64,000 nucleotides of DNA from Antilocapra americana. Lineage: Eukaryota; Chordata; Mammalia; Artiodactyla; Antilocapridae. Where the stretch lies: contig ML662445.1 of assembly GCA_007570785.1 (NCBI GenBank), forward strand, positions 1,476,614 to 1,540,613, written 5' to 3'. The position numbers were made by a program, and so were the translations under genes. Below the pieces are notes generated by a model. That model made no database searches. It was given only the letters and a program-made list of their open reading frames with translations, and was not told where the DNA came from. This document shows positions 24,245-34,225 of this stretch, piece after piece. Numbering within the stretch: the stretch's first letter is position 1; the number at the start of each line of letters is the position of its first letter.

Positions 24245-24760
24245 GTTTCAGTATTGACCGATTGATTTCAAACTCATTTTATGGAAATCTTGCTGTTTAA
24301 TTAGATGGCTTTTCAGAGCCTGGCAGTCCTGCTTTTCATTAATAACAAGTGCTGTCCTGGTCATTGGAGAGGCTGCTATAAGTTTTAAAAGCCTACTTCA
24401 TATATAGTCGATCAAAAGCCGGAGACAGCCCATCCCAGGCTGCTGGATCCACACGCGTGGCTGCCTCATCAATTAGGAGCAAATGGCCAAGAAAAGATGT
24501 GTTCTTAGCATCTGAGTAAATAATGGAGACGGATAAACGAAATTTACTAAATCAAGATGAAATACATTTCTGAGCCTATGTCAGCCTTGCTCTCAATCGG
24601 AGAACGGGAATAAAATTGATCGACTGGCTGAGACACGGGAGCAGAGGTCTCCATCGGAGACAACTTATACTTTAGTTAATGGCACGTTTTCAAACCACAG
24701 GACAAGGGCAATATCTCCACAGCATCACCTGAGTTATTTTTTGGTTCTTGACTGGTTCCT
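24245..24760. promoter_or_regulatory. Candidate conserved enhancer-like element
   Basis: The segment is repeat-free and rich in homeodomain-type cores (GTTTAATTAGATGG near 24295, TTCATTAATAACAAG near 24337, CATCAATTAGGAG near 24467). It keeps CpGs in AT-rich context (TAGTCGATC, CACACGCGTGG, GACGGATAAACG, CAATCGGAGAACGGG, TTGATCGACTGG). This texture is common in developmental enhancers. It lies entirely inside the loop of the 82-bp inverted repeat. Conservation was not tested. Confidence 0.35.
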
Positions 24761-24841
24761 CTCCTCTCTCTCTTTCTTCTGACAATATGCTGAACGTCAG
24801 GGTGGACTCAAATTCAAGGGTTTCTTAAATATCCCGAGACA

Positions 24842-24923
24842 TCTGACCTTTGGCGCTGCGGGCAGTGGGCTGGTGGTGCCCCTGGGGTCCAGGGTCCCAC
24901 CTGACCAGCAGGTGGCTGCAGAT
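24842..24923 (-). repeat. Right arm of a perfect 82-bp inverted repeat
   Basis: This is the exact reverse complement of 23958-24039, separated from it by 802 bases. The two arms show no mismatch, so the duplication is recent or is maintained by gene conversion. An assembly artefact must also be considered. Confidence 0.98.
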
Positions 24924-24949
24924 ATTATTATCAAACCTAATCTTTGATT

Positions 24950-24984
24950 GGCTCAAAAAATAAATAAATCAATAAATAAAATCT
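24950..24984 (+). repeat. A-rich (AAAT)n tract
   Basis: The sequence CAAAAAATAAATAAATCAAT resembles the tail of a CHR-2-type SINE, but the body upstream is not recognisable. Confidence 0.6.
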
Positions 24985-27224
24985 TGTCCTCATGTGCTGC
25001 TTGGGTTCTGCATGTGTGTCTCCTGAGGAGAGGTGACAGCTCCCCATACCCACTGGCACCTCGGCAAGGCAGCTGCAGTCCCAGACGCCTCGATGCGCCA
25101 AAGCTTCACGTACACTTTCCATTTCAGTAACGACAAAACACGTTCTCTGTATCTCCCTAAACTGGGATTTTTTGATGGCAAGAAAAAGAGCAAACTAGGG
25201 TGAGCCTCTAAACACCATGAGGCAGCCTGGCTGCGGGCTCATGGGCTCCTGGTGTGGATTTCTGCAAGAGTTCATGGCCGGGCGCCAGGCAAGGGCTCCA
25301 CGCTGGTTATTTCCTCTGTGCCCCGGTTCTGGGCACCATCAGCCCCACTCTGTAGAGAAGGAAATTGTTTTCCTTATGAGAACAAAGGTGCAGGAGACAG
25401 CTTCGTGGCAGCAGAGACAAGCACATTCCCACACACCACAGCCTGGATGAGAGCTCTGGGCTGAAACTTCTGCTTCAGGCAAACCCAGAATGCTACACGC
25501 AGAGTAGCTGTAAGTAGAGTTTGTGTCCCCCAGTCACACACATGAACCAATGATCACTGCCAATGAACTGACAGCCCTGATACCAAGGGCAGCTGGGGTG
25601 AGCGAGAGGTCAAGGAGCTGTCCCTACAGGCAGCAGAAAGCCAAGCATGACCAGAGGACCTAGAGGGTGGTCCGGGGACCGTGCTTTCCTCCCCTGCCCC
25701 CAGGGCCTGATTCTCTTCTGAAGGACGACCTTCCCCCAGAGCCACCCTGCGCTCACAGCTGGCGCCTCGGCAGTGCAGGCCAGGGCCTTGTAAACAGATT
25801 CTACTTGGTCCTCAGGCACTCCAGGTGCCTCCTCGGCACTCAGGACACCAGATGAAATGTCTGGCCACACCCAGCAGAGCAGACCAGGCTCAGTCCTGCC
25901 CCGCCCCAGGAAGGACCAGGTACTGCAGCCTTGACCTCGGTTTGTACTTTCTCAGATTCACAAGGCTTTTGCCCAGGTTTCCATTCACTTTTTTTCTTCA
26001 GCTGGATTCCTCACCTGAACCACAGAACACAGAAAAGATTTGAGTAGCTGCTTCTCAAGTCCCGTAAGGAGTCTTTTTCCCTGTGCAGAACTCAGCTCTC
26101 GTTGGGCTCAGGGGTGCCAGAAGTCCTGTGGAGGCCCCTGAGAGTTCTGCTGAGGCCTGAAAACACGACGCCCCACCAACTGGGTTGCTGACCAGAACCA
26201 GAGTCAGGGTCCGAGTTCCTGGAACGAGCTAGGGAGGCTCTGGGGGAGGAGGTGGCCAGCTGTCAGCACATCTGTCTCTTTCCTAGGTCGTCAGGAGCTT
26301 CTCTGTCTCTCCCCCCTCACTTCACAGCAGACCCGCTCGGAGCCTGGGGTCTTCCTGGTTGGTGTCTCCTGGCAGCAGGGGGTGGAGCCGGGACAGGCCC
26401 GTGGGGCCGCCTTGGCCGTTCGGTACTACGCGAGGGTCATGTGGGTGCCGCGTCATCCTACCAATTCCACCTCCACGGTCGTTTTCAGGATGGCCATCGC
26501 CTTCTAAGTTGGAGAGGAAGGGGGAGGGGAAGTGAGGTCCCCAAGGGTCCTGATGAAGAGGCCACCACAGGAGCGCTGGCCCATGCCCCGGCCCTGCGTG
26601 TGTGCAGGGCACTGATCTGGAAGGAAGCGCCAAGGGCAGGGGAGGGTGGAGGTTAAACATGACTTCACGACATCAGTGCAGAAATGACCTTCAGAGTCCT
26701 GTTCCTCTGTCGCTGGGCAGTGCAAACTTGCATAACCTACGGAGCCTCTGAAAGTCTTTGTTTTGGGTCACAAGGATCAAAACAGCCTCTCACTCACCAA
26801 TCAAATGACGCTGCAGTTCATCCACCCCGATGCACACTTTCTCTTCCTGCCCAATCACTGTATCTCTCCTGCTATCCATGGAGACATGGGATCGGATCCG
26901 CACTAGAGGGTCCTGCAGATGGATCTGCCTTTCCTGGGATGATGGCATAACCTCATTGCTAAATAAGACCTTCTCAGCTGCTCCGAGGGTCTAACCCAAA
27001 CTCTCAACTGTTGATGACGTGTGAGGTCACACAAGTGTGAGGTGAGTTCACCCCTCACATTGGGTGCAGAGTGAGAACCTCGGCACACATCCTGGGACCC
27101 AAACACTTGTGCTGAAAACACCCGATGTTCTAGGAGGCAATGTACAAAACACAGTGCTTAAGACAGAATTTTCACTGCATGTTATTTGTACAAAGAATAC
27201 AGCTTTCCATGTATGGGGATGCCT
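24985..27224. other. GC-richer single-copy DNA, no gene recognised
   Basis: Several frames are open on both strands between 25217 and 26725, as expected in GC-rich sequence. None shows a domain, a signal peptide or clear splice context. The part 26340-26500 keeps several CpGs (GGCCGTTCGG, CTACGCGAGG, GCCGCGTC). Confidence 0.45.
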
Positions 27225-27444
27225 CTATTTAGAAAGGGCTTCCCTGGTGACTCAGTCAGCAGAGTCTGTCTGCAATGCAGGAGACTTAGGTTTAATCCTG
27301 GGTGGGGAAGATCTCCTGGAGAAGGAAATGATAACCCACTCCAGTATTCTTGCCTGGAGAATCCCATGGACAGAGGAGCCTGGCGGGCTACAGTCCAGGA
27401 GGTCATGAGTCAGACATGACTTAGTGATTAAACCTATTTAGAAA
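27225..27444 (+). mobile_element. Bov-tA SINE with perfect target-site duplication
   Basis: A complete SINE at 27236-27433 (GGGCTTCCCTGGTGACTCAG through GAGTCAGACATGACTTAG) is flanked by a perfect 11-bp duplication, CTATTTAGAAA, at 27225-27235 and 27434-27444. The intact duplication suggests one of the younger insertions in the window. Confidence 0.96.
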
Positions 27445-27899
27445 ATAATTTAACCCTTTAACAACTCCACTCTGGGTACCATTTTCACACACCAAATATC
27501 AGAGAAGTAAGCCTTGATGCCATTTTGCGATGTTATGTTCAGCTTCCAGCAGGCAAAAGGAAAAAAGAAAGTGATTTCAACTTATCTGAACTTCACTAAT
27601 CTAGACTTCAGATGGTCTTCTCGGAAGGAGCAGATGTAGAAAGTGAGCCGTATTCAAAGGGAAAATCGTGCATGGCTCTTCTGAGGTGGCCTGAGGGACG
27701 CTCCCTGAGTTAACCTCAATTTGTCCAAGGGAGCTGGGAAAACCGAGTGATGCCAAGAGCCTGCTCTGCACCTTGAGCTGCTGCTGGCCACGCCTATGAC
27801 ACCTGGACCGCAGCGAGAGACGAAGCCCCCCAGAACTGGGGGCTAGCCCATCGCCAGGTTGCCCTGCCATTTATTAAGCGTTTTAACCAGAGAGGAACA
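27445..27899. other. Single-copy DNA, no gene recognised
   Basis: No exon or young repeat is recognised. The minus-strand open frame 27601-27870 has no recognisable domain. Confidence 0.5.
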
Positions 27900-28200
27900 T
27901 TAAAGGGGACTTCAGATTAGGAGCACAATTGAAAAACCTCTAAGAAAGGAAATATCTTATTAATTCATTAAGTCAAACTGCTTGTATCTACATGCGTATG
28001 ACTGGAATTATGGTTCATTAACTTCATTTCTTTATATGAGTTAATTAGCTCAGAGGAGGCCAGAAATTAATTACCAGCTTATATAGTTTGTGCAGAATGG
28101 CATTCTGTTTATTTAGTTTCTCCTATTAACTTTTAATCTCTTCAAACAATAAAAGAGGTAATTAGTATTTTATAAACAAAAATGAATGCAACAAAGGCAA
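27900..28200. promoter_or_regulatory. Candidate homeodomain-rich enhancer
   Basis: Within 300 bases there are clustered TAATTA-type cores: TATTAATTCATTAAG near 27958, GAGTTAATTAGCTC near 28039, AAATTAATTACC near 28064 and GGTAATTAGTATT near 28158. The segment is repeat-free and AT-rich, and it contains the source arm (27982-28012) of a 31-bp inverted repeat. The call rests on motif density only. Confidence 0.35.
27982..28012 (+). repeat. Left arm of a perfect 31-bp inverted repeat
   Basis: These 31 bases are the exact reverse complement of 28753-28783 (core ACATGCGTATGACTGGAATT). The match stops abruptly on both sides. Confidence 0.97.
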
Positions 28201-28721
28201 ATAATTTCCCCAATACTGAAGCTCCTGAGAGGGCCCTGATAGTTGGTTGGTTGAAGTTAGAGACCCGCTCAGCGTTAAGTACATGCAGAAGGAGAAGTGG
28301 CCTGGGGGGAGCCCTGGGGTGGGCACCCATCCCATCAGGAGAGAAGGGGCCCTCAGAGTTGTGCCCTGGAGCCCAAAGGGAACCTTGAGAGGGCTCTCGC
28401 TGGTTGAAAGACTCGCCCATGTTCTCAACTACGGTCACCGTGTAAGCTCTCCACAGACATTCAGACACACTTACGGGAGACGAAAGGCACACAGATGAAC
28501 TCTGCTAAAATGTAAGGTGCTCTTAACCCTGTATTTACTACATTGTCACTGAGATTTAAAGTCACAGGCTGGCTTGTCTCATTACCTAGAATGTATCAGT
28601 TAATCTAGTTGCCTGAAATATATTATAGAGTGCACAGTAGCCCTAAAAAGCCAAAATGACACCAAATTAAAGTTGTGACTTATACTGAAGTTGATTTTTC
28701 CCAATGAGTAAGAATCGTCAG
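28201..28721. other. Single-copy DNA, no gene recognised
   Basis: The open frames at 28142-28498 overlap on both strands and have no family features. Confidence 0.5.
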
Positions 28722-28751
28722 CATTTCATAAGAACACACATTTCATAAGAA
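28722..28751. repeat. Tandem duplication, period 17 bp
   Basis: The 13-base word CATTTCATAAGAA occurs at 28722-28734 and again at 28739-28751. It directly abuts the right arm of the 31-bp inverted repeat. Confidence 0.93.
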
Positions 28752-28752
28752 T

Positions 28753-28783
28753 CATAATTCCAGTCATACGCATGTAGATACAA
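28753..28783 (-). repeat. Right arm of a perfect 31-bp inverted repeat
   Basis: This is an exact inverted copy of 27982-28012, placed 740 bases downstream and next to a small tandem duplication. The combination suggests a single complex mutation such as a template switch. Confidence 0.97.
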
Positions 28784-29955
28784 AAACCAACCATGGTGGA
28801 ATTTTCACTGAAATGTATCCTCTGAATTTACAACTATTCTGTCATTTCAAAACTTCCAAGGGGATTTTCTTGGTATGTATGTTGAGCCATTTTTTAGCAA
28901 GATATTTAACCAATGTCAGGAGTTATTGAATCAGTGTATTTTGTTAGCATGACGTTAATATTAATAAAATGTTCATGTTCATTAAAAAAAAATCGGATCC
29001 TTAAGAGCCTCAAACCAAGGGCTCCAAGTGCACTGCCATTGAACCTCCCCTTGGCAGGTGCTGCCTCCCTGGGAAGCTTCATCAGACAAATTTGTATTAG
29101 TGGAAAATATCCTACAAGTTCTTGGAATACACATTATTTTCTCCAAAATAATAATTTGAACTGAAAAGGTCTACTGTGTTCGATTTCCCCTCCACTGACA
29201 ATGTGAACATTTTCTCCATCTCTGTAGATCAGCTGGGTCGTACAAACGTCTCCTCAATCCTGCCAGATAATGGAAGGAGGGAAAAAAATCAGTGTACTGA
29301 ATCTTTTCAGTCTATAAATAATGTCAAAAAGAGAATTCTGACTCTATTCTTTCTCTTTTCCTTGGGAGGAACAAAAAATAAAATTGTGACTTAATAAAGG
29401 AAATTTTTAACTGAGATGTAAGGGTTTTTCACTTTTATCCATTGAAGAATCCCATAAGGAAAAGGTTTTCAAAGACAGTCAATGTATGTGCTATATTCCA
29501 GAGCCAGTTACATCAATACCTCTGGAGTGAAGCACTGTAGTTTTCACTGGATATGCAGGGAGCATGACATTCTTCATTAGAAGGGTTTGAATCATCAGAA
29601 TTGATTTTAACCTGCGAAAAAAATAGCCTTCTTCTGCCTAGCTCTGTCCTACGCCTTCCCTGCTTTGTCTGCTATGCAATACCCTGCCATCTTCCCCTGA
29701 TTAGCAGACAGGGTGGTACTTTATTGCCAGCATTAGCTTCCCAGCACAGATCCCGGGGCCTTGAGATGGCAGAGGCGCTCCCATCCACTCACTGTAATCA
29801 GAATTTCCAACAGCCCGAGTGAGAGGAAGGACTTCTGGTGGGCCAGCCCCAAACCTTGGGGAGGGGGACCCAGAGGGCAACTGTGTAGCTTCCATAGCGC
29901 GATGCTTTCCTGCATTAAAACACTAAAGCATTCTCACAACATGAGAACTTCATGA
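28784..29955. other. Single-copy DNA, no gene recognised
   Basis: No recognisable exon, RNA gene or young repeat is visible. The frames at 28913-29394 are AT-rich with no family features. Confidence 0.5.
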
Positions 29956-29993
29956 GTGTGTGTGTGTGTATGTGTGTGTGTGTGTGCGTGTGT

Positions 29994-30032
<39 letters not shown>

Positions 30033-30033
30033 G
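29956..30033. repeat. Compound (TG)n(AG)n microsatellite
   Basis: An alternating TG block (29956-29993, with TATG and TGCG interruptions) runs directly into a purine-only AG block (29994-30033, with one AAAG interruption). Alternating purine-pyrimidine DNA can adopt the Z-form, and polypurine tracts can form triplexes. Confidence 0.95.
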
Positions 30034-30480
30034 GCATCTGGTTGTGTTTGTATAAGATCCAGTCCCTATTCAGAGAAAGAGCTAATGCCTCCCCACGTGG
30101 AATAAGAGAAGGTCCTGATGCGCTTTGTCTGCAAGGTGCCTGCATCAACCACAGCCCCAGTGCAGACAAGAATTAAAGGTGAAGTGGGATGCTCACAGGT
30201 GCCTTAGGGACGCTTGCTCACACTCTGTCATCGCTTTGCAGGTTAGGGCTCCACCTCTGCTGTTTTCATGCAAGGTAGGGGCACCCCTCTGGCCTGAAGC
30301 CTCCTTCTTCCCACTGTTCTCAACTTTGGGATGTAAAGGAATGTCTTTCGTTGTTGAAAGTCCCATGTGTGTCCGCAGTTGTCCACGTCCTTCTCTTCTG
30401 CTCTCCTTTTGTGACTAATATAATTCCTCTGAAAAAATAACCACGTTTTCTCACTATTCCTGAAATTTATTCATCCTTAA
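30034..30480. other. Single-copy DNA, no gene recognised
   Basis: No recognisable exon or repeat is visible. Confidence 0.5.
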
Positions 30481-30681
30481 GGTAGCTCAGACAGTAAAGA
30501 ATCTGCCTGCAATGCAGGAGACCCAGGTTTGATCCCTGGCTCAGGAAGATCCCCTGGAGAAGGGAATGGCAACCCACTCCAGTATGCTTGTCTGGAGAAT
30601 CCGATGGACAGAGGAGCCTGGTGGGCTACAGTCCATGGGGTCACAAAGAGTCAGATGTGACTGGCCACTAACACACACACA
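30481..30681 (+). mobile_element. Bov-tA SINE
   Basis: The copy lacks the first few bases of the head and begins GGTAGCTCAGACAGTAAAG. It then carries all diagnostic words through GGGGTCACAAAGAGTCAGAT, and a short ACACACACAC run follows it. Confidence 0.95.
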
Positions 30682-31290
30682 AGTTCAATGTGCCTACTGA
30701 CTCCAGTTCTCTGAGGGACCAAGCTTCTGCTTTTCTTGTCTGGACATTTGAGACAGACAGACATCTAACAGACATCACATAATCAGAGATCAAAGAAAAA
30801 TGAAAATGGAATTTCTCATAGAACCATCTTATGTTTGTGCAGATTTACTCCTCAGGAGAGGAGAACATTTAGCGAATAGTCATTCATTTCTGGGTTACTC
30901 CACATAGTGCCATTTTCAAAGGTGAAAACAGTTTTAACTTAAAATCCTCAGTCCAGGGGAGGTGATGAAAGATAAGGCCATGTGAAAATAGGTGTATTTT
31001 AATAGGAATCCACCTGAGGCTCTGTAATGAAGTCATAAGTAGATAATTTTATGTGATGATTTACGCTCTGGGATTTTTCCAAATTCACAAATGCCCCTAG
31101 AGCATAGACTGTCTCCCAAGAAAAAAAGAGTTAGGGCCGTGGGGTCAAGGTTAGACCTATCATTACTTGTGACTCAAGTAAATGAAGGAGCAACTGACAG
31201 TGAGCAGGAGCAAATAAAAAGCATCATATGGAGCACACTTCACCTAGTCGCTTCCAAGCATGCAGACCCCAATGTAGTGTTCTAAATGAA
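30682..31290. other. Single-copy DNA, no gene recognised
   Basis: This is the left flank of the large minisatellite. No exon is recognised. Confidence 0.5.
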
Positions 31291-33510
31291 AAGGAACAAG
31301 ATGGTGTACTTCATTACACAAACATGATGGTCCATGGTGGGTGTGAATGAGATGCTGTACTTCATCACACAGACATGCTGGTTCATGGTGGGCATGAATG
31401 AGACTGGGTACTTCATCACACAGACATGCTGTTCCATGGTACGTGTGAATGAGACTGTGTACTTTATAACATGGAGCTGGTCCATGGTAGGTGTGAATGA
31501 GACCGTGTACTTCATCACACAGACATACTGGTCCATGGTGGGTGTGAATGAGACCATGTACTTCATCACACAGACATGCTGGTCTATGGTGGGTGTGAAC
31601 GAGATGGTGTATTTCATCACATGGACATGCTGGTCCATGGTAGGTGTGAACAAAATGGTGTACTTCATCACACAGACATGCTGGTCCATGGTGGGTGTGA
31701 ACAAAATGGTGTACTTCATCACACAGACACACTGGTCCATGGTGGGTGTGAACAAGATGGTGTACTTCATCACACAGACACGCTGGTCTATGGTGGGTGT
31801 GAACAAAATGGTGTACTTCATGACACATACATGCTGGTCCATGGTGGGTGTGAATGAGACCATGTACTTCATCACACAGACATGCTGGTCCATGGTGGGT
31901 GTGAACGAGATGGTGTATTTCATCACATAGACACACTGGTCTATGGTGGGTGTGAACGAGATGGTGTACTTCATCACACATATATGCTGGTCCATGGTGG
32001 GTGTGAATGAGACCGTGTACTTCATCATACAGACACACTGGTCTATGGTGGGTGTGAATGAGACTGCGTACTTCATCACACGGACATGCTGGTCCATGAT
32101 GGGTGTGAACAAGATGGTATATTTCATCACATGGACATGCTGGTCCATGGTGGGTGTGAACAAAATGGTGTATTTCATCACATGGACATGCTGGTCCATG
32201 GTGGGTGTGAACAAGATGGTGTACTTCATCACACGGACATGCTGGTCCATGGTGGGTGTGAATGAGACCGTGTACTTCATCACATGGACATGTTGGTCCA
32301 TGGTGGGTGTGAACGAGATGGTGTATTTCATCACATGGACATGCTGGTCCATGGTGGGTGTGTGTGAACAAGTTGGTGTATTTCATCACATGGACATGCT
32401 GGTCCATGGTGGGTGTGAACAAGATGGTGTATTTCATCACACGGACATGCTGGTCCATGGTGGGTGTGAACAAGATGGTGTACTTCATCACACAGACATG
32501 CTGGTCCATGGTGAGTGTGAAGGAGATGGTTTACTTCATGACACATACATGCTGGTCCATGGTGGGTGTGAATGAGACCATGTACTTCATCACACAGACA
32601 CACTGGTCTATGGTGGGTGTGAACGAGATGGTGTACTTCATCACACGGACATACTGGTCCATGGTGGGTGTGAATGAGATGGTGTATTTCATCACACAGA
32701 GCTGGTCCATGGTGGGTGTGAATGAGATGGTGTATTTCATCACACGGACATACTGGTCCATGGTGGGTGTGAACAAGATGGTGTACTTCATCACACGGAC
32801 ATACTGGTCCATGGTGGGTGTGAACAAGATGGTGTACTTCATCACACGGACATACTGGTCCATGGTGGGTGTGAACAAGATGGTGTACTTCATCACACGG
32901 ACATACTGGTCCATGGTGGGTGTGAACAAGATGGTGTACTTCATCACACGGACATACTGGTCCATGGTGGGTGTGAACAAGATGGTGTACTTCATCACCC
33001 AGACACACTGGTCCATGGTGGGTGTGAACGAGATGGTGTATTTCATCACACAGACACACTGGTCTATGGTGGGTGTGAATGAGACTGTGTACTTCATCAC
33101 GCGGACATGCTGGTCCATGGTGGGTGTGAATGAGATGGTCCACTTCATCACTCAGACACACTGGGCCATGGTGGGTGTGAATGAGATGGTGTACTTCATC
33201 ACAAACATGCTGGTCAATGGCAGGCGTGAATGAGACTGTGTATTTCATCACAGAGACATGCTGGTCCATGGTGGGTGTGAATAAGATGGTGTACTTCATC
33301 ACCCAGACACACTGTTCCATGGTGAATGTGAATGAGACTGTATACTTCATCACAGAGACATGCTGGTTGATGATGGGTGTGAATGAGATGATGTACTTCA
33401 TCACACAGACATGCTTGTCCATGGTGGGTGTGAATGAGACTGTGTACTTCATTACACAGACATGCTGGTCATGATGAGTGTGAACAGGATGGTGTACTTG
33501 GTCGTGATGG
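31291..33510. repeat. Minisatellite, 51-bp unit, 43 copies
   Basis: I located 43 copies of the anchor GGTCCATGG (with variants), from 31329 to 33467. Spacing is 51 bp in nearly every interval. The exceptions are 48 bp after 31431 and after 32656, 55 bp after 32346 (an extra TGTG) and 49 bp after 33163. The unit contains GTGTACTTCATCACACAGAC, CATGCTGGTCCATGG and TGGGTGTGAAYGAGA in order. Because 51 is divisible by three, several frames on both strands stay open for hundreds of codons. The plus frame gives a 17-residue period (MVGVNETVYFITQTCWS) and the minus frames give MDQHVCVMKYTISFTPT and HTHHGPACLCDEVHHLV. These are not credible proteins. Edge units are more diverged than central ones. Confidence 0.97.
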
Positions 33511-33734
33511 GCACTTGGTCAGTGCAGTTCTGCCTTAATCTTCATGTGAGATAGATTGGCCCCTTTCTGACCTCTGAGTTTCCCTTTCTGCCAGTGGTCA
33601 CACAGCTCGTCCTGTTGTGCACCTTGGAATCTTGAGTTTCCTTCACTGTCTTATGAAATTATTCCTTTCCAGGACAATAGCATTCTACCCTCTGTTCTAC
33701 TTTGAGTTCTGTGCTTTTCTACTCTCTCTGCCTG
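33511..33734. other. Single-copy DNA right of the minisatellite
   Basis: Sequence similarity to the 51-bp unit fades out by about 33510. Nothing else is recognised. Confidence 0.5.
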
Positions 33735-34225
33735 TGATCTGCAGAATGTTGGCTTTCAAAGGCGTCTGTGTCTGAACCCTTGGATCCTGTGAACAGTTTT
33801 TATTGCAGGGTGAGGGGATTAAGGTTGCAGATGGAATTAAGCCTCTAACTTGATGACCTTCAAATAGGGACACACACCTGGATGATCTGAGTGGCCCAAT
33901 ATAATGACAAAGGTCCTCTCTAATGTTGTGGGGAGAAATCAGAGAGACACTGGGAAGAAGAATGGGACTCCCATGCTGGCTTTGCAGACAAAGGAAGGGA
34001 CCAGAAACCAAGGAGTGGAGGCGCCTCTAGAAGCTGGAATAAGAAATGGATCTCTCCTCCTCTATGCGGAACCTCCAGAAGGAGCCCAGTCTTTCAGACA
34101 CCTTGATGGCAACCCAGCCAGACCCTGGGGGCCTCTGAGCTGCAGAACTGGAAGGTATTTGATGTTTGTCACTGGAAAACACAGAGTTTGCTGACAGAAC
34201 TATTAGGTCATGAAAGTACCACTTC
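33735..34225 (+). mobile_element. MaLR/MLT-like LTR relic
   Basis: The words GGATTAAGGTTGCAGATGGA, ATTAAGCCTCTAACTTGATG, CACCTGGATGATCTGAGTGG, GCCTCTAGAAGCTGGAATAA, CTCCAGAAGGAGCCCAG and GAGCTGCAGAACTGGAAGG are in the order expected of an old, common mammalian LTR-type interspersed repeat. I am confident it is an ancient repeat and less sure of the subfamily. The open frames on both strands here are by-products. Confidence 0.6.

Noticed and set aside
28981..28992. The AAAAAAAAATCGG stretch after ATGTTCATTA as a retrogene tail
   Set aside because: The run is short and nothing upstream resembles a processed transcript.
31244..32509. A 421-codon minus-strand open frame, and similar frames of 356, 373 and 291 codons, as a repeat-rich protein gene
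   Set aside because: All are the 51-bp minisatellite read in different frames. Openness follows from a period divisible by three, and several mutually exclusive frames are open on both strands.
31291..33510. Regularly spaced repeats as a CRISPR array
   Set aside because: The whole 51-bp unit is repeated with point variants. There are no unique spacers, and the surrounding DNA is ruminant.
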